Positions 14,096 to 23,969 of a stretch of DNA of 26,310 nt are shown one piece after another. The position numbers and the translations under genes are program-made. The stretch comes from an uncultured Oscillospiraceae bacterium (GTDB lineage: Bacteria > Bacillota > Clostridia > Oscillospirales > Oscillospiraceae), in contig CAKTKM010000006.1 of the NCBI GenBank assembly GCA_934569425.1, forward strand, positions 1 through 26,310. Reading direction: 5' to 3'. Numbering within the stretch: the first letter of the stretch is position 1; the number at the start of each line of letters is the position of its first letter. The notes beneath the pieces were generated by a model. It saw only the letters and a list, made by a program, of their open reading frames with translations, did no database searches and had not been told where the DNA came from.

Positions 14096-15184
14096 ATGGT
14101 ACGGATCCTGCACGCGGCGGACTTCCATCTGGACAGCGCCTTTACCGGTCTGAGCGAACAGCAGGCCAGAGAGCGCCGTCAGGAGAGCCGGGATCTTGCC
14201 CGCCGGATGGTGGAATACGCCAACGACCACGGGGTACAGCTGCTGCTGCTCTCCGGCGACCTGTTTGACAGCGGCAGCCTCTACGGCCAGACGGCGGAGG
14301 AGCTGGCGGCGGCGCTGCGGGAGTTTCGGGGACAAACGGTCATCGCCCCCGGCAACCACGACTGCTATACCCCCGCCTCCCCCTACGCCCGCACCCTGTG
14401 GCCGGAGAACGTCCACATCTTCACCTCCCCCCGGATGAGCCGCTTTGTCTTTCCGGAATACGGCTGCACCGTATACGGCGCGGCCTTCACCGCCGCCGAG
14501 GTATTGGACAGCGCGGTGCTGGAAAACGTGGCGGAGGGGGACGAAAACGTGGCCATCGGCCTTCTCCACGGCGACGCGGGCGTCAACGACAGCCGCTACC
14601 GCCCCATTCCCCTGCCCCAGATCGCCCGGAGCGGGCTGGATTATCTGGCGCTGGGGCATGTCCACACCTGCTCCGGCGTGCAGATGGCGGGCAGGACCGC
14701 CTATGCCTACCCCGGCTGCCCCGAGGGACGGGGCTTTGACGAGCTGGGGGACAAGGGCTTTCTCACCGGCGAGGTGGACAAGGGCGCCGCGGCGCTGCAC
14801 TTCGTCCCCTTTGCCAAGCGCCGCTATCAGATCCTGACGGCGGACGTAACGGACAGGATCCCGTCACAGGCCATCCGCGACGCCCTTCCGGCGGACACGG
14901 CGCGGGATATTTACCGCGTCCTGCTGACCGGCGAGACCGACGGCGCCGTGGATATTCCGGCGCTGACGGCGGAATTCGCCCACCGGTTCTACGCGCTGGA
15001 GATCCGGGACCGTACCGCCATCCGGCGGGACATCTGGGACGGCTGTGGCGAGGATTCCCTGCGGGGACTGTTTCTGCAAAGTATGCGGCAGCGCTATGAC
15101 GCCGCTGAGGATGAGGCGCAGCGCCGGCTGATCCGTCAGGCGGTGGGCTTCGGCCTGTCGGCCATGGACAACCGCGACATGTGA
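14096..15184 (+). CDS. YhaO/SbcD-like DNA repair metallophosphoesterase
   Basis: This encodes 362 residues starting immediately after the previous stop codon; a purine-rich AGGAAGAGG lies within the end of that gene. The Mre11/SbcD nuclease motifs are all present: ILHAADFHLD (metal site 1), LLLSGDLFDSG (site 2), IAPGNHDCYTP (site 3), LLHGDAG (site 4) and LALGHVHT (site 5). The C-terminal 120 residues form a capping region that in relatives contacts the SMC-like ATPase partner. YhaO of Bacillus works with the ATPase YhaN; SbcD with SbcC. Here the next gene is an asparaginase, so no partner ATPase is adjacent. The protein may work with an unlinked partner or alone. Confidence 0.88.
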   Translation: MVRILHAADFHLDSAFTGLSEQQARERRQESRDLARRMVEYANDHGVQLLLLSGDLFDSGSLYGQTAEELAAALREFRGQTVIAPGNHDCYTPASPYARTLWPENVHIFTSPRMSRFVFPEYGCTVYGAAFTAAEVLDSAVLENVAEGDENVAIGLLHGDAGVNDSRYRPIPLPQIARSGLDYLALGHVHTCSGVQMAGRTAYAYPGCPEGRGFDELGDKGFLTGEVDKGAAALHFVPFAKRRYQILTADVTDRIPSQAIRDALPADTARDIYRVLLTGETDGAVDIPALTAEFAHRFYALEIRDRTAIRRDIWDGCGEDSLRGLFLQSMRQRYDAAEDEAQRRLIRQAVGFGLSAMDNRDM

Positions 15185-15217
15185 TCCGCGCCGCGGCGCG
15201 TAAGGAAGGAGATCGCC

Positions 15218-16210
15218 ATGAAAAACATCCTGATGATCGGCACCGGCGGCACCATCGCCAGTGAGATGACGCCGGAGGGACTGACGCCGGAGCTGAACAC
15301 CCAACAGCTGCTGTCCTTCGTCCCCAAGATCGGCGAACTGTGCCATGTGGACTGCGTGCAGGTCTACAGTCTGGACAGCACCAATCTGGAGCCGAAGCAC
15401 TGGCTGGGGGTAGCCGATACCATCCGGGAGAACTACGGCCGCTACGACGGCTTTGTCATCAGCCACGGCACCGACACCATGGCCTACACGGCGGCGGCGC
15501 TGAGCTATCTGGTGCAGGGCAGCCCCAAGCCCATCGTGCTGACCGGCGCCCAGAAGCCTATCTGGTTTGACGGCACCGATTCCAAGCGCAATCTCACCGA
15601 CGCCTTTTTCTACGCCTGCCGTGGCTGCGGCGGCGTGCAGATCGTCTTCAACGGCAAGGTCATCTTAGGCACCCGCGCCCGCAAGACCTGCTCCAAGAGC
15701 TTTCAGGCCTTCTCCAGCGTCAACTATCCCGATCTGGCGGTGGTACAGGACGACCATCTTTTGCAGTATATGTCCTGCCCGGTGGCGGAACAGCCGGTGT
15801 TTTACGACAGGCTGGACGACAATGTGGGGCTTTTGAAGCTGATCCCCGGCACGAAGCCGGAGCTGGTGGACTTCATGGCGCAGCGCTACGACGGCCTGAT
15901 CATCGAGAGCTTCGGCGTGGGAGGACTGCCGGAATACGGCAACCTGTACGACATTCTCCGGGGCGCGGTGGAACGGGGAAAGCTGATCGTCATGACCACG
16001 CAGGTCCCCAACGAGGGCAGCGACCTGACGGTGTACCATGTGGGCGGCCATCTCAAGCAGACCCTGCGGCTGCTGGAGGCCTACGACATGACCACGGAGG
16101 CGGCGGTGGCCAAGCTGATGTGGATCATGGGACAGACCCACGACTTCCCGCAGGCGGAGAAGCTGTTTTACACCCCCGTGGCGCGGGATATACTGTATAG
16201 CAACGAATAA
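15218..16210 (+). CDS. ansA: L-asparaginase (type I, cytoplasmic)
   Basis: This encodes 330 residues; ATG 15218 follows AAGGAGAT. The catalytic threonines are visible: Thr12 in GTGGTIAS and Thr85-Asp86 in SHGTDTMAYT, followed by the LTGAQKPI segment that supports the second triad. No signal peptide is present, so the enzyme is cytoplasmic and would turn asparagine into aspartate and ammonia. A 14-base palindrome (15187-15200) lies between it and the yhaO-like gene and might tune expression, but the spacing is short and the strong terminator comes only after this gene. Distinguishing it from a glutaminase-asparaginase or an AsnA-like GatD homologue would need comparison; the motif spacing fits AnsA. 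Confidence 0.93.
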   Translation: MKNILMIGTGGTIASEMTPEGLTPELNTQQLLSFVPKIGELCHVDCVQVYSLDSTNLEPKHWLGVADTIRENYGRYDGFVISHGTDTMAYTAAALSYLVQGSPKPIVLTGAQKPIWFDGTDSKRNLTDAFFYACRGCGGVQIVFNGKVILGTRARKTCSKSFQAFSSVNYPDLAVVQDDHLLQYMSCPVAEQPVFYDRLDDNVGLLKLIPGTKPELVDFMAQRYDGLIIESFGVGGLPEYGNLYDILRGAVERGKLIVMTTQVPNEGSDLTVYHVGGHLKQTLRLLEAYDMTTEAAVAKLMWIMGQTHDFPQAEKLFYTPVARDILYSNE

Positions 16211-16213
16211 AAG

Positions 16214-16248
16214 CAGCGGATGTCCGGTTCCGGACATCCGCTGTTTTT
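16214..16248. terminator. Bidirectional terminator between ansA and the membrane-protein operon
   Basis: A 14-bp perfect inverted repeat (16214-16227 with 16230-16243) is followed by TTTTT on the plus strand; the minus strand has CTTTTAT on the other side. It serves both convergent genes. Confidence 0.92.
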
Positions 16249-16249
16249 C

Positions 16250-18004
16250 TTATGCCGCTTCCTCTATCGCGGGCGGGTCGTAGACTGTGACGCTGACAGC
16301 GGACAGGATGCTGCCCTCCCCCTCCATGTAGCGGATGACAACGGGATCCCCCACGTTCAGGATCACCGCGGCAGGCTCGTCGGCGGCGGAGATGGTGTAA
16401 TAGATCCCTTCGTCCTCCAGCTGGATAAAGTACACGGTGTTGCCGTTCATCACGGCGCTGCGCACCTCGGAGATCCGGCCGGATACCTCGCCGGAGCCGG
16501 TCTCCGGCAGGGTGCTGTCCTCCGGCTGGATCAATCCGGCGTTCAGCAGCATCTGGCGGTAGTTCTGCTCACACTCCGCCACGGTGGCGCCGGTAGCCAC
16601 GATCTGATACTGGCTGACGTTGACCATGGCGTACATCTTCACCAGACCCGCCGCGTCCTTCAGCGCCATAAAATAGGTAGGCTGCTCCGACACGTTCAGC
16701 AGCAGCGGGAAGGTGGCGGTATATTTCATCTGCTGCACCTGTCCCTGGGCGCTCTCCATGGCGCTGTACTCCTCCGCACCGGCCACGGGATAGAACCGGG
16801 TCTCCTTGGTGCGCTGGTTGGACAGGATAAATCCCACGTTGGACTCGTCGGACACCACGGATGTGATACCGGTATACATATAAACATCGTCGCCGATGGC
16901 GATGTAGTTATAGCCCTCGGTGGTAGCGGTGACGTTCCGCTGGCCGAACAGGGAGTTCCAGAAGCCGTTGATATAGGTGCCGTGGTAATCGTACTGCCGG
17001 ATGATCAGCTCGGCGGTGTAGACGTGATCCACCCATGTGGGGATGTCCGCCACATCGTAATACGCCGTCTCTCCGGTGACGGCGTTCACCAGCGCCGCGC
17101 CGGTAATATCCGTGCCGCCGAACAGGCCGATGGTGCGGTCGATCCGGGGACAGACCCACCACGGGCGGCCGTCCTCGTCGATCTCGAAGGCAGGCTCGTC
17201 AAAGATATAGGTGGGATAGTGGAAGCGGAGATAGCGGTAGAGATTGCGGCTGAAATGCTCGGCGGTAGTGTAGCGGATGCCCTCCTGAAGACGCACCACC
17301 TCTACGTTCTGGGTCACCATGTCGATGATGAGGTAGGCGGGCAGTCCGGCTTTGCGGTTGTTGAGCCACTTGATCCAGTCGCCGTAGCGCAGGGTGGTGA
17401 CGCGGACGGGACGCCCCTTATAATTGATCTGGGTATAGTCGTCGGCCACCTCGAACTGGGACACCATATCCGCCAGCTCGCCCAGCTTGCGGTTGCCCAG
17501 CTTGGAGGCGGAGTCCTTGTCCAGCATGGGGATCTGGTCAAAGGAGATCTCCTCCACCTCGGCGGAAAAGTCGCCGTCCTCCACCGTCAGCAGATCCCGG
17601 TAGCTTCCGGCGCGGAACACCGGCCAGCCCAGCGCGCTGCCCACCAGCGCCGTGACCACCAGCAGCGCCGCCAGACACAGGGGGATCAGGCACTGCTTCC
17701 TCAGAAACCTGAAATAACCCTTGGCGCCGTCCCCCTGAAAGCCGGAGGTCACAATGGCGCACAGGCCGTACACGGCGCACAGCAGCAGGGTAAATACATA
17801 GAATTCCGGCGCCTTCGGATTGACCGGCGGCAGCGCGATGTAGAAATACAGCGCCGCGAACAGCAGCGTCACCGCCAGATTCAGCAGCGTGCGGCCGAAA
17901 GGGGTGCCGATGGCCTTGCGGGGCTTGGGGGTATGCCCCTCCCGGTGGAAGGGGTTTTGTCCCTTGAAGCCCTGAAAATTCGGATCGTTCCAATTGGTGT
18001 TCAT
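16250..18004 (-). CDS. Membrane protein of unknown function with large extracellular domain
   Basis: This encodes 584 residues; ATG 18004 was chosen because GAAAGGAG lies seven bases upstream; longer in-frame extensions are Arg-rich and overlap the small upstream gene. A polar cytoplasmic N-terminus of about 38 residues (MNTNWNDPNF) is followed by three hydrophobic segments (about 40-60, 65-85 and 105-130). The remaining ~450 residues appear to be outside, without cysteine clusters or a recognised enzyme motif. The best conserved-looking parts are YLIIDMVTQNVEVVRL, a Trp/Tyr-rich stretch near the middle (RPWWVCPRID, YYDVADIPTWVDHVY) and C-terminal beta-rich segments. I do not recognise the family. 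It is probably co-transcribed with the 35-residue protein upstream. Confidence 0.83.
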   Translation of the reverse strand: MNTNWNDPNFQGFKGQNPFHREGHTPKPRKAIGTPFGRTLLNLAVTLLFAALYFYIALPPVNPKAPEFYVFTLLLCAVYGLCAIVTSGFQGDGAKGYFRFLRKQCLIPLCLAALLVVTALVGSALGWPVFRAGSYRDLLTVEDGDFSAEVEEISFDQIPMLDKDSASKLGNRKLGELADMVSQFEVADDYTQINYKGRPVRVTTLRYGDWIKWLNNRKAGLPAYLIIDMVTQNVEVVRLQEGIRYTTAEHFSRNLYRYLRFHYPTYIFDEPAFEIDEDGRPWWVCPRIDRTIGLFGGTDITGAALVNAVTGETAYYDVADIPTWVDHVYTAELIIRQYDYHGTYINGFWNSLFGQRNVTATTEGYNYIAIGDDVYMYTGITSVVSDESNVGFILSNQRTKETRFYPVAGAEEYSAMESAQGQVQQMKYTATFPLLLNVSEQPTYFMALKDAAGLVKMYAMVNVSQYQIVATGATVAECEQNYRQMLLNAGLIQPEDSTLPETGSGEVSGRISEVRSAVMNGNTVYFIQLEDEGIYYTISAADEPAAVILNVGDPVVIRYMEGEGSILSAVSVTVYDPPAIEEAA

Positions 18005-18031
18005 GGGGTTCTCCTTTCTGATGACAGGTAC

Positions 18032-18051
18032 CGCGTCCCCGCGGGGACGCG
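18032..18051. repeat. 20-base perfect palindrome inside the membrane-protein operon
   Basis: The sequence CGCGTCCCCG plus its reverse complement lies in the 55-base gap between the small gene and the large membrane-protein gene. In RNA it would form a GC-only hairpin just before the ribosome binding site and could set the ratio of the two products. Confidence 0.4.
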
Positions 18052-18059
18052 CATCGCGT

Positions 18060-18167
18060 TCATCCTCTCTCGCGCGCGGCCTTTTCCCTCCGCAGCTTCC
18101 ACGCAAAATAAACCAGCAGCACCAGCGCTCCGCCTTCGATCAGGCACAGGGCGGTCTTGGTTTTCAT
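18060..18167 (-). CDS. Small single-span membrane protein (35 residues)
   Basis: ATG 18167 is preceded by AGAGGAG with good spacing and the frame ends at TGA 18062-18060. The protein has a short basic N-terminus (MKTKT), a single hydrophobic segment (ALCLIEGGALVLLVYFAW) and a basic, soluble tail (KLRREKAARERG). This is the pattern of an anchored small protein with its charged tail in the cytoplasm. It is too short for database-style recognition and no family is claimed. It sits between a -10-like TATAAT and the 584-residue membrane protein, so both may form a two-gene operon and the products could interact; this is inference from order only. Confidence 0.62.
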   Translation of the reverse strand: MKTKTALCLIEGGALVLLVYFAWKLRREKAARERG

Positions 18168-18213
18168 AGGTGGCTCCTCTCTCCGCAGCACATCCTGTTT
18201 TGCTTCTATTGTT

Positions 18214-18219
18214 ATTATA
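18214..18219 (-). promoter_or_regulatory. -10 element of the small-protein operon
   Basis: The minus strand reads TATAAT, about 47 bases before the small gene. The -35 at 17-18 bases (ATACAA/TATACA) is poor, so an activator may be needed, or the true start lies elsewhere. Confidence 0.42.
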
Positions 18220-18333
18220 CCCTATCCCGCCCCCGCTTGTATAGCAATTTCCACTTGCGTTTTCACATTTCTCCCATTTTTTGCCGCAACCTGAGGTTGC
18301 GCCCCTCTCCGTTCACAATTTGTTTACATGAAA

Positions 18334-18350
18334 CGTCAAAGAAAGTCAAA
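18334..18350 (+). promoter_or_regulatory. CtsR operator 1 (upstream of the -35)
   Basis: CGTCAAAGAAAGTCAAA matches the CtsR heptad repeat RGTCAAA-NAN-RGTCAAA at every fixed position except the first base. It sits nine bases before the -35 box. Confidence 0.88.
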
Positions 18351-18358
18351 TTTGCCTA

Positions 18359-18387
18359 TTGACATTATGGGCAGACGGGTGTATCAT
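18359..18387 (+). promoter_or_regulatory. Sigma-A promoter of the ctsR-mcsA-clpC operon
   Basis: TTGACA (18359-18364), 17 bases, TATCAT (18382-18387). It is bracketed by two CtsR operators. Confidence 0.88.
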
Positions 18388-18396
18388 ACGTTCAAA

Positions 18397-18419
18397 GGTC
18401 AAAGAAAGGCAAAGTCAAA
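18397..18419 (+). promoter_or_regulatory. CtsR operator 2 with an extra half-site
   Basis: GGTCAAA-GAA-AGGCAAA (18397-18413) has one mismatch in the second heptad, but a perfect GTCAAA follows at once (18414-18419), giving three half-sites in a row. It begins ten bases past the -10, covering the transcription start region. Confidence 0.88.
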
Positions 18420-18435
18420 CAAGGAGGTCTTTGGT

Positions 18436-18885
18436 ATGGGTATTTCGGATGTGATCGCCGGGTTCATCCAGTCGGCACTGGAGGAGGCGGACGGCGTGCT
18501 GGAGCTGCAGCGCAGCGATCTGGCGCAGCGGTTCAACTGCGTACCCAGCCAGATCAATTATGTAATGTCCACCCGCTTCTCCCCGGAGCATGGCTACATC
18601 GTGGAGTCCCGGCGGGGCGGCGGCGGCTATATCCGCATCACCCGCGTGCGCACCGACCGCAAGACGCTTCTGATGCATGTCATCAACTCCATCGGCGATG
18701 AGCTGGACGCCGCCAGCGCCCGCGCCATCGTACAGAATCTGGTCAGCAGCGAGGCCATCTCCACCGAGGCGGGCAGGTCGCTGCTGGCCGGCACCGGAGA
18801 CCGGGCGCTGCGCCGGGTGGACAAAAGCTGCCGCGATATGCTGCGGGGCGACATTTTCAAGCAGGTGCTGATCCAACTGGTTTGA
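18436..18885 (+). CDS. ctsR: CtsR, transcriptional repressor of class III stress genes
   Basis: This encodes 149 residues; ATG 18436 follows AAGGAGGT. The N-terminal winged helix-turn-helix is clear (VLELQRSDLAQRFNCVPSQINYVMSTRF), with the glycine-rich wing RRGGGGYIRI that inserts into the DNA minor groove and serves as the thermosensor loop in Bacillus CtsR. The C-terminal dimer/tetramer domain includes SEAISTEAGRSLL. CtsR represses clp genes in low-stress conditions by binding GTCAAA repeats; two such operators stand before this gene, so the operon is autoregulated. Inactivation of CtsR by McsB, as in Bacillus, is not possible through this operon because mcsB is missing. Confidence 0.96.
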   Translation: MGISDVIAGFIQSALEEADGVLELQRSDLAQRFNCVPSQINYVMSTRFSPEHGYIVESRRGGGGYIRITRVRTDRKTLLMHVINSIGDELDAASARAIVQNLVSSEAISTEAGRSLLAGTGDRALRRVDKSCRDMLRGDIFKQVLIQLV

Positions 18886-18909
18886 TTTTCCCAAAGGAGG
18901 TTATGCTAT

Positions 18910-19341
18910 ATGAAATGTGAACGCTGTGGCCGTAAGGAAGCCACTTTCTATTACCAGAGCAACGTAAACGGCCGTGTGTCGCAGGTACATCTGTGCAGCG
19001 ACTGCGCGGCGGAGCTGGGCTATACCAGAGGAATGAGCGACAGCTTCCGTTCCTTCCGCCGCGGGCTCTTCGATCCCTTCTCTCTGCTGGAGGATTTCGG
19101 CATGCTGTCCAACCGCATGACCGAGTTCCCCGCCCCGCTGGAGGAGGCGGCCCGCGCCGCCGCAGGCATTGAGGAAAGCGCCGGCGCCTCCGCCGGTCTT
19201 GTGGGACGGGACGAGGAGGTGCGGCTCCAGAAGGAGCGGCAGCGCAACGCGCTGGAGAACCAATTGCAGGCCGCCATCGACAGTGAAAACTACGAGGAGG
19301 CCGCCCGGCTGCGGGACGAGCTGAAGAAGCTGCCCCAATAA
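18910..19341 (+). CDS. mcsA: McsA-like protein (UvrB/UvrC motif and zinc finger)
   Basis: This encodes 143 residues; ATG 18910 follows AAAGGAGG. Two CxxC pairs near the N-terminus (CERCGRK and CSDC, residues 3-36) form one zinc finger. The C-terminus has a UVR motif (LENQLQAAIDSENYEEAARLRDELKKL, here in shorter words: a Gln/Asn-rich helix ending EEAARLRDEL). McsA activates the arginine kinase McsB and modulates CtsR and ClpC. It is shorter than Bacillus McsA (about 185 residues), which has two zinc fingers. With mcsB absent from the operon, its job here may be limited to ClpC or CtsR contacts. Position between ctsR and clpC supports the name. Confidence 0.88.
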   Translation: MKCERCGRKEATFYYQSNVNGRVSQVHLCSDCAAELGYTRGMSDSFRSFRRGLFDPFSLLEDFGMLSNRMTEFPAPLEEAARAAAGIEESAGASAGLVGRDEEVRLQKERQRNALENQLQAAIDSENYEEAARLRDELKKLPQ

Positions 19342-19383
19342 GCGGCGGGAGCCCTATATCAACAACAAAGGATGTGACCATAT

Positions 19384-21915
<2,532 letters not shown>

Positions 21916-21921
21916 GCCCAT

Positions 21922-21954
21922 GAGAGGAACCGCTTTTGCGGTTCCTCTCTTTTT
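21922..21954 (+). terminator. Strong terminator after clpC
   Basis: A 12-bp perfect stem (21922-21933 with 21938-21949), loop TTTT, then TTTTTCC. Confidence 0.93.
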
Positions 21955-21963
21955 CCTGGGAAG

Positions 21964-21995
21964 TATTCCACAGGTTTTCCACCGGATTTTCCACA
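21964..21995. repeat. Three phased DnaA-box-like repeats
   Basis: TATTCCACA (21964), TTTTCCACC (21975) and TTTTCCACA (21987) start 11 and 12 bases apart, i.e. about one helical turn. The last fits the relaxed DnaA-box pattern TTWTNCACA; the others miss by one or two bases. It lies between the clpC terminator and the end of a phage-type gene. Confidence 0.5.
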
Positions 21996-22097
21996 TCCCG
22001 TGCAAGAGCAGGCGGTTTTCCAAGGGGGAACCAGGGGGTTTGTTACCACTGCGGTTGTCTTTGGGGTTCTTTTTGGGGATGCGGTTTGTCGTTGGCA

Positions 22098-22415
22098 TCA
22101 GGCGTATGCATATGCATCGTCTGCATCATCGTCATCGCTCTCCGTGTCCGCCTGCTTCTTTGTCCAGCGCTTTTGCGCCGCCTTCCGCTTCTGCTCCACC
22201 ACGCGGTCGTAGCGTCGGCTGTCCCGCTCGATGCTCTGCTGAAGGAAGCCCCACGCATACACCAACGCAGGGTTTTTAAATTGGGGCAGGACGCCGTTCC
22301 GGGCAAACTCGAACATGGCCATAAGGATCTCGTAGGCATCCTCCATGGGCATCCGGCGCAGAACATCGTACTGCTCAAAATACAGCATCACGCCGGGACG
22401 TTTTTTCTCTTGCAT
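22098..22415 (-). CDS. Phage-type DUF6291-like protein
   Basis: This encodes 105 residues; ATG 22415 follows GGAGGAGAG. The sequence pattern (N-terminal KKRPGVMLYFEQYDVLR, MEDAYEILMAMFEFARNG, VYAWGFLQQSIERDSRRYD, VVEQKRKAAQKRW) is that of small proteins found in clostridial prophages and mobile elements, often in front of DnaD-like or replisome-loading genes. Those DUF6291-type proteins have no proven function. The tail is a run of Asp and Ala-Tyr (DDDDADDAYAYA) and resembles the variable ends of relatives. No partner gene is adjacent and there is no integrase nearby, so it may be a relic or a domesticated gene. The family name is from memory of the pattern. Confidence 0.7.
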   Translation of the reverse strand: MQEKKRPGVMLYFEQYDVLRRMPMEDAYEILMAMFEFARNGVLPQFKNPALVYAWGFLQQSIERDSRRYDRVVEQKRKAAQKRWTKKQADTESDDDDADDAYAYA

Positions 22416-22467
22416 GATCTCTCCTCCTTACTTGGGGCGCTGCCCCTTTGCCCATAGGGAAAAATGG

Positions 22468-22501
22468 AAAAAGAGTTGCCCTGTTACGGACAACTCTTTT
22501 T
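22468..22501. terminator. Bidirectional terminator between aminotransferase and DUF6291-like gene
   Basis: The arms AAAAAGAGTTG (22468-22478) and CAACTCTTTTT (22491-22501) give T-runs on both strands. It would end the aminotransferase transcript on the minus strand. Confidence 0.82.
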
Positions 22502-22540
22502 GATTTCAGAGAAAAAGTAAAGAAACAAACCGAAGAGTGC

Positions 22541-23815
22541 TTATACGCCCAGCTTTTCCAGCGCCGCCAGCTTCAGGCAGTTGCAGAAGATAGCGATGGC
22601 CTGCTTCAGTTCCTCCACCGGCGGGAAGGAGGGTGCGATGCGGATGTTGCTGTCATTGGGGTCGATGCCATAGGGGAAGGTGGCGCCGGCGCCGGTCATG
22701 GTAACGCCCGCCTCCTTACACAGCTGAAGCGTCCGCTTGGCGCAGCCCTGCATGGCGTCCACGCTGACGAAATAGCCGCCCACGGGACGCTTGTACTCCG
22801 CAATGCCCAGCGGGGCGATCTCCGCATCCAGCGCGTCCAGCACCGCGTGGAACTTGGGGGCGAGAATGGCGGCATGCCGCTTCATCAGCGCCAGCGTATG
22901 CGCCTTGTCCTGCAAATACTTCACATGGCGCAGCTGGTTGATCTTGTCAAAGCCGATGGTCTGGATGTTGATGAGCTTTGTGAAATAGGCGATGTTGTCC
23001 TCACTGGCGGCCATGACACCTACGCCCGCGCCGGGGAAGGTCACCTTGCTGGTGGAGGCGAACTCATACACCATGTCGCCGTTGCCGTACTGCTGGCACA
23101 GGCGCAGCATATCGGGAAACTCCACATAACCGCAGTCGAACTCGTGGATGCAGTAGGCGTTGTCCCACATCAGCATGAAGTCCGGCGCTGCGGGCTTCAT
23201 TCTGGCAAGACGGTCAATGGTCTCGGGGGAATACACCACACCCTCGGGGTTGGAATACTTGGGAACGTTCCACATGCCCTTCACGGCGGGATCCTTCACC
23301 AGTTCCTCCACCAGATCCATGTCGGGACCGGCGGCGGTCATGGGGACGTTGATCATCTCCACGCCGAAGGACTGCGTCACCTTGAAGTGCCGGTCATAGC
23401 CGGGGACGGGGCAGATCCACTTCACCTTGTCCAGCTTGCACCAGGGCTTCTCGCTGTGGAGCAGGCCATGGGTAAAGGCTTTGGACACCGCGTCATACAT
23501 CAGCTGCAAGCTGGCGTTGCCGCCTACAAAGACCTGCTCCGGACGGCAGCCCAGGATCTCGGCAAACAGCGCCTTGGCGGCGGGAATGCCGTCCACGTTG
23601 CCGTAATTGCGGCTCTCGATGCCGTCGGTAATGAAATCCTCCGGCTTCAGCAGGACAGAGAAAATGTCCGTTACCATATCCAGCTGGTCACGTCCCGGCT
23701 TGCCCCGGGCCATATTCAGCTGCAGCCCCAGGGACTTCTGCTCCTCATAGGCCGCCTTGACGGCGGCGTACTCCGCCTGACGCTCCTGCGGCGTCATCTC
23801 CGCGTATCGCTTCAT
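22541..23815 (-). CDS. Aspartate aminotransferase, type Ic (PLP-dependent)
   Basis: This encodes 424 residues; ATG 23815 follows AAGGAGGAA. The fold-type I aminotransferase signatures are present: SRNYGNVDGI near residue 70, the phosphate-binding VGGNASLQLMYDA, CPVPGYDRHF, the PLP-stacking WNVPKYSNPEG, and MLMWDNAYCIHEF. The PLP lysine is Lys257 in ASTSKVTFPGAGVG, and the C-terminal arginine that binds the substrate carboxylate lies in SNIRIAPSFPP. The closest match is the PF12897 aspartate aminotransferase group. It would exchange amino groups between aspartate and 2-oxoglutarate, linking with asparaginase upstream in nitrogen use, though not in one operon. Start and length agree with the family. 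Confidence 0.92.
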   Translation of the reverse strand: MKRYAEMTPQERQAEYAAVKAAYEEQKSLGLQLNMARGKPGRDQLDMVTDIFSVLLKPEDFITDGIESRNYGNVDGIPAAKALFAEILGCRPEQVFVGGNASLQLMYDAVSKAFTHGLLHSEKPWCKLDKVKWICPVPGYDRHFKVTQSFGVEMINVPMTAAGPDMDLVEELVKDPAVKGMWNVPKYSNPEGVVYSPETIDRLARMKPAAPDFMLMWDNAYCIHEFDCGYVEFPDMLRLCQQYGNGDMVYEFASTSKVTFPGAGVGVMAASEDNIAYFTKLINIQTIGFDKINQLRHVKYLQDKAHTLALMKRHAAILAPKFHAVLDALDAEIAPLGIAEYKRPVGGYFVSVDAMQGCAKRTLQLCKEAGVTMTGAGATFPYGIDPNDSNIRIAPSFPPVEELKQAIAIFCNCLKLAALEKLGV

Positions 23816-23854
23816 GATGATTCCTCCTTCACGCTTTTTGTTGTATTGCTGGAT

Positions 23855-23883
23855 AGTCTATCACATTTGCTTCTCTTTTGCAA
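23855..23883 (-). promoter_or_regulatory. Sigma-A promoter of the aminotransferase gene
   Basis: On the minus strand TTGCAA (23883-23878), a 17-base spacer and TAGACT (23860-23855), 40 bases before the start codon. Confidence 0.65.
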
Positions 23884-23930
23884 TACATTGTCCGCGTACA
23901 TTCGTCCTTCCGGCAGGGATTTTTCGTGAG

Positions 23931-23960
23931 AAAAATGCCGTGGTTTCCCACGGCATTTTT
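23931..23960. terminator. Terminator of the nhaC-family gene
   Basis: AAAAATGCCGTGG (23931-23943) and CCACGGCATTTTT (23948-23960) with a 4-base loop; T-runs on both strands. It lies about ten bases past the antiporter stop codon. Confidence 0.88.
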
Positions 23961-23969
23961 GTGTAAAAC

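Noticed and set aside
16220..18169. A 649-codon open frame on the plus strand
   Set aside because: Antisense of the 584-residue membrane protein; low complexity, and it starts inside the bidirectional terminator.
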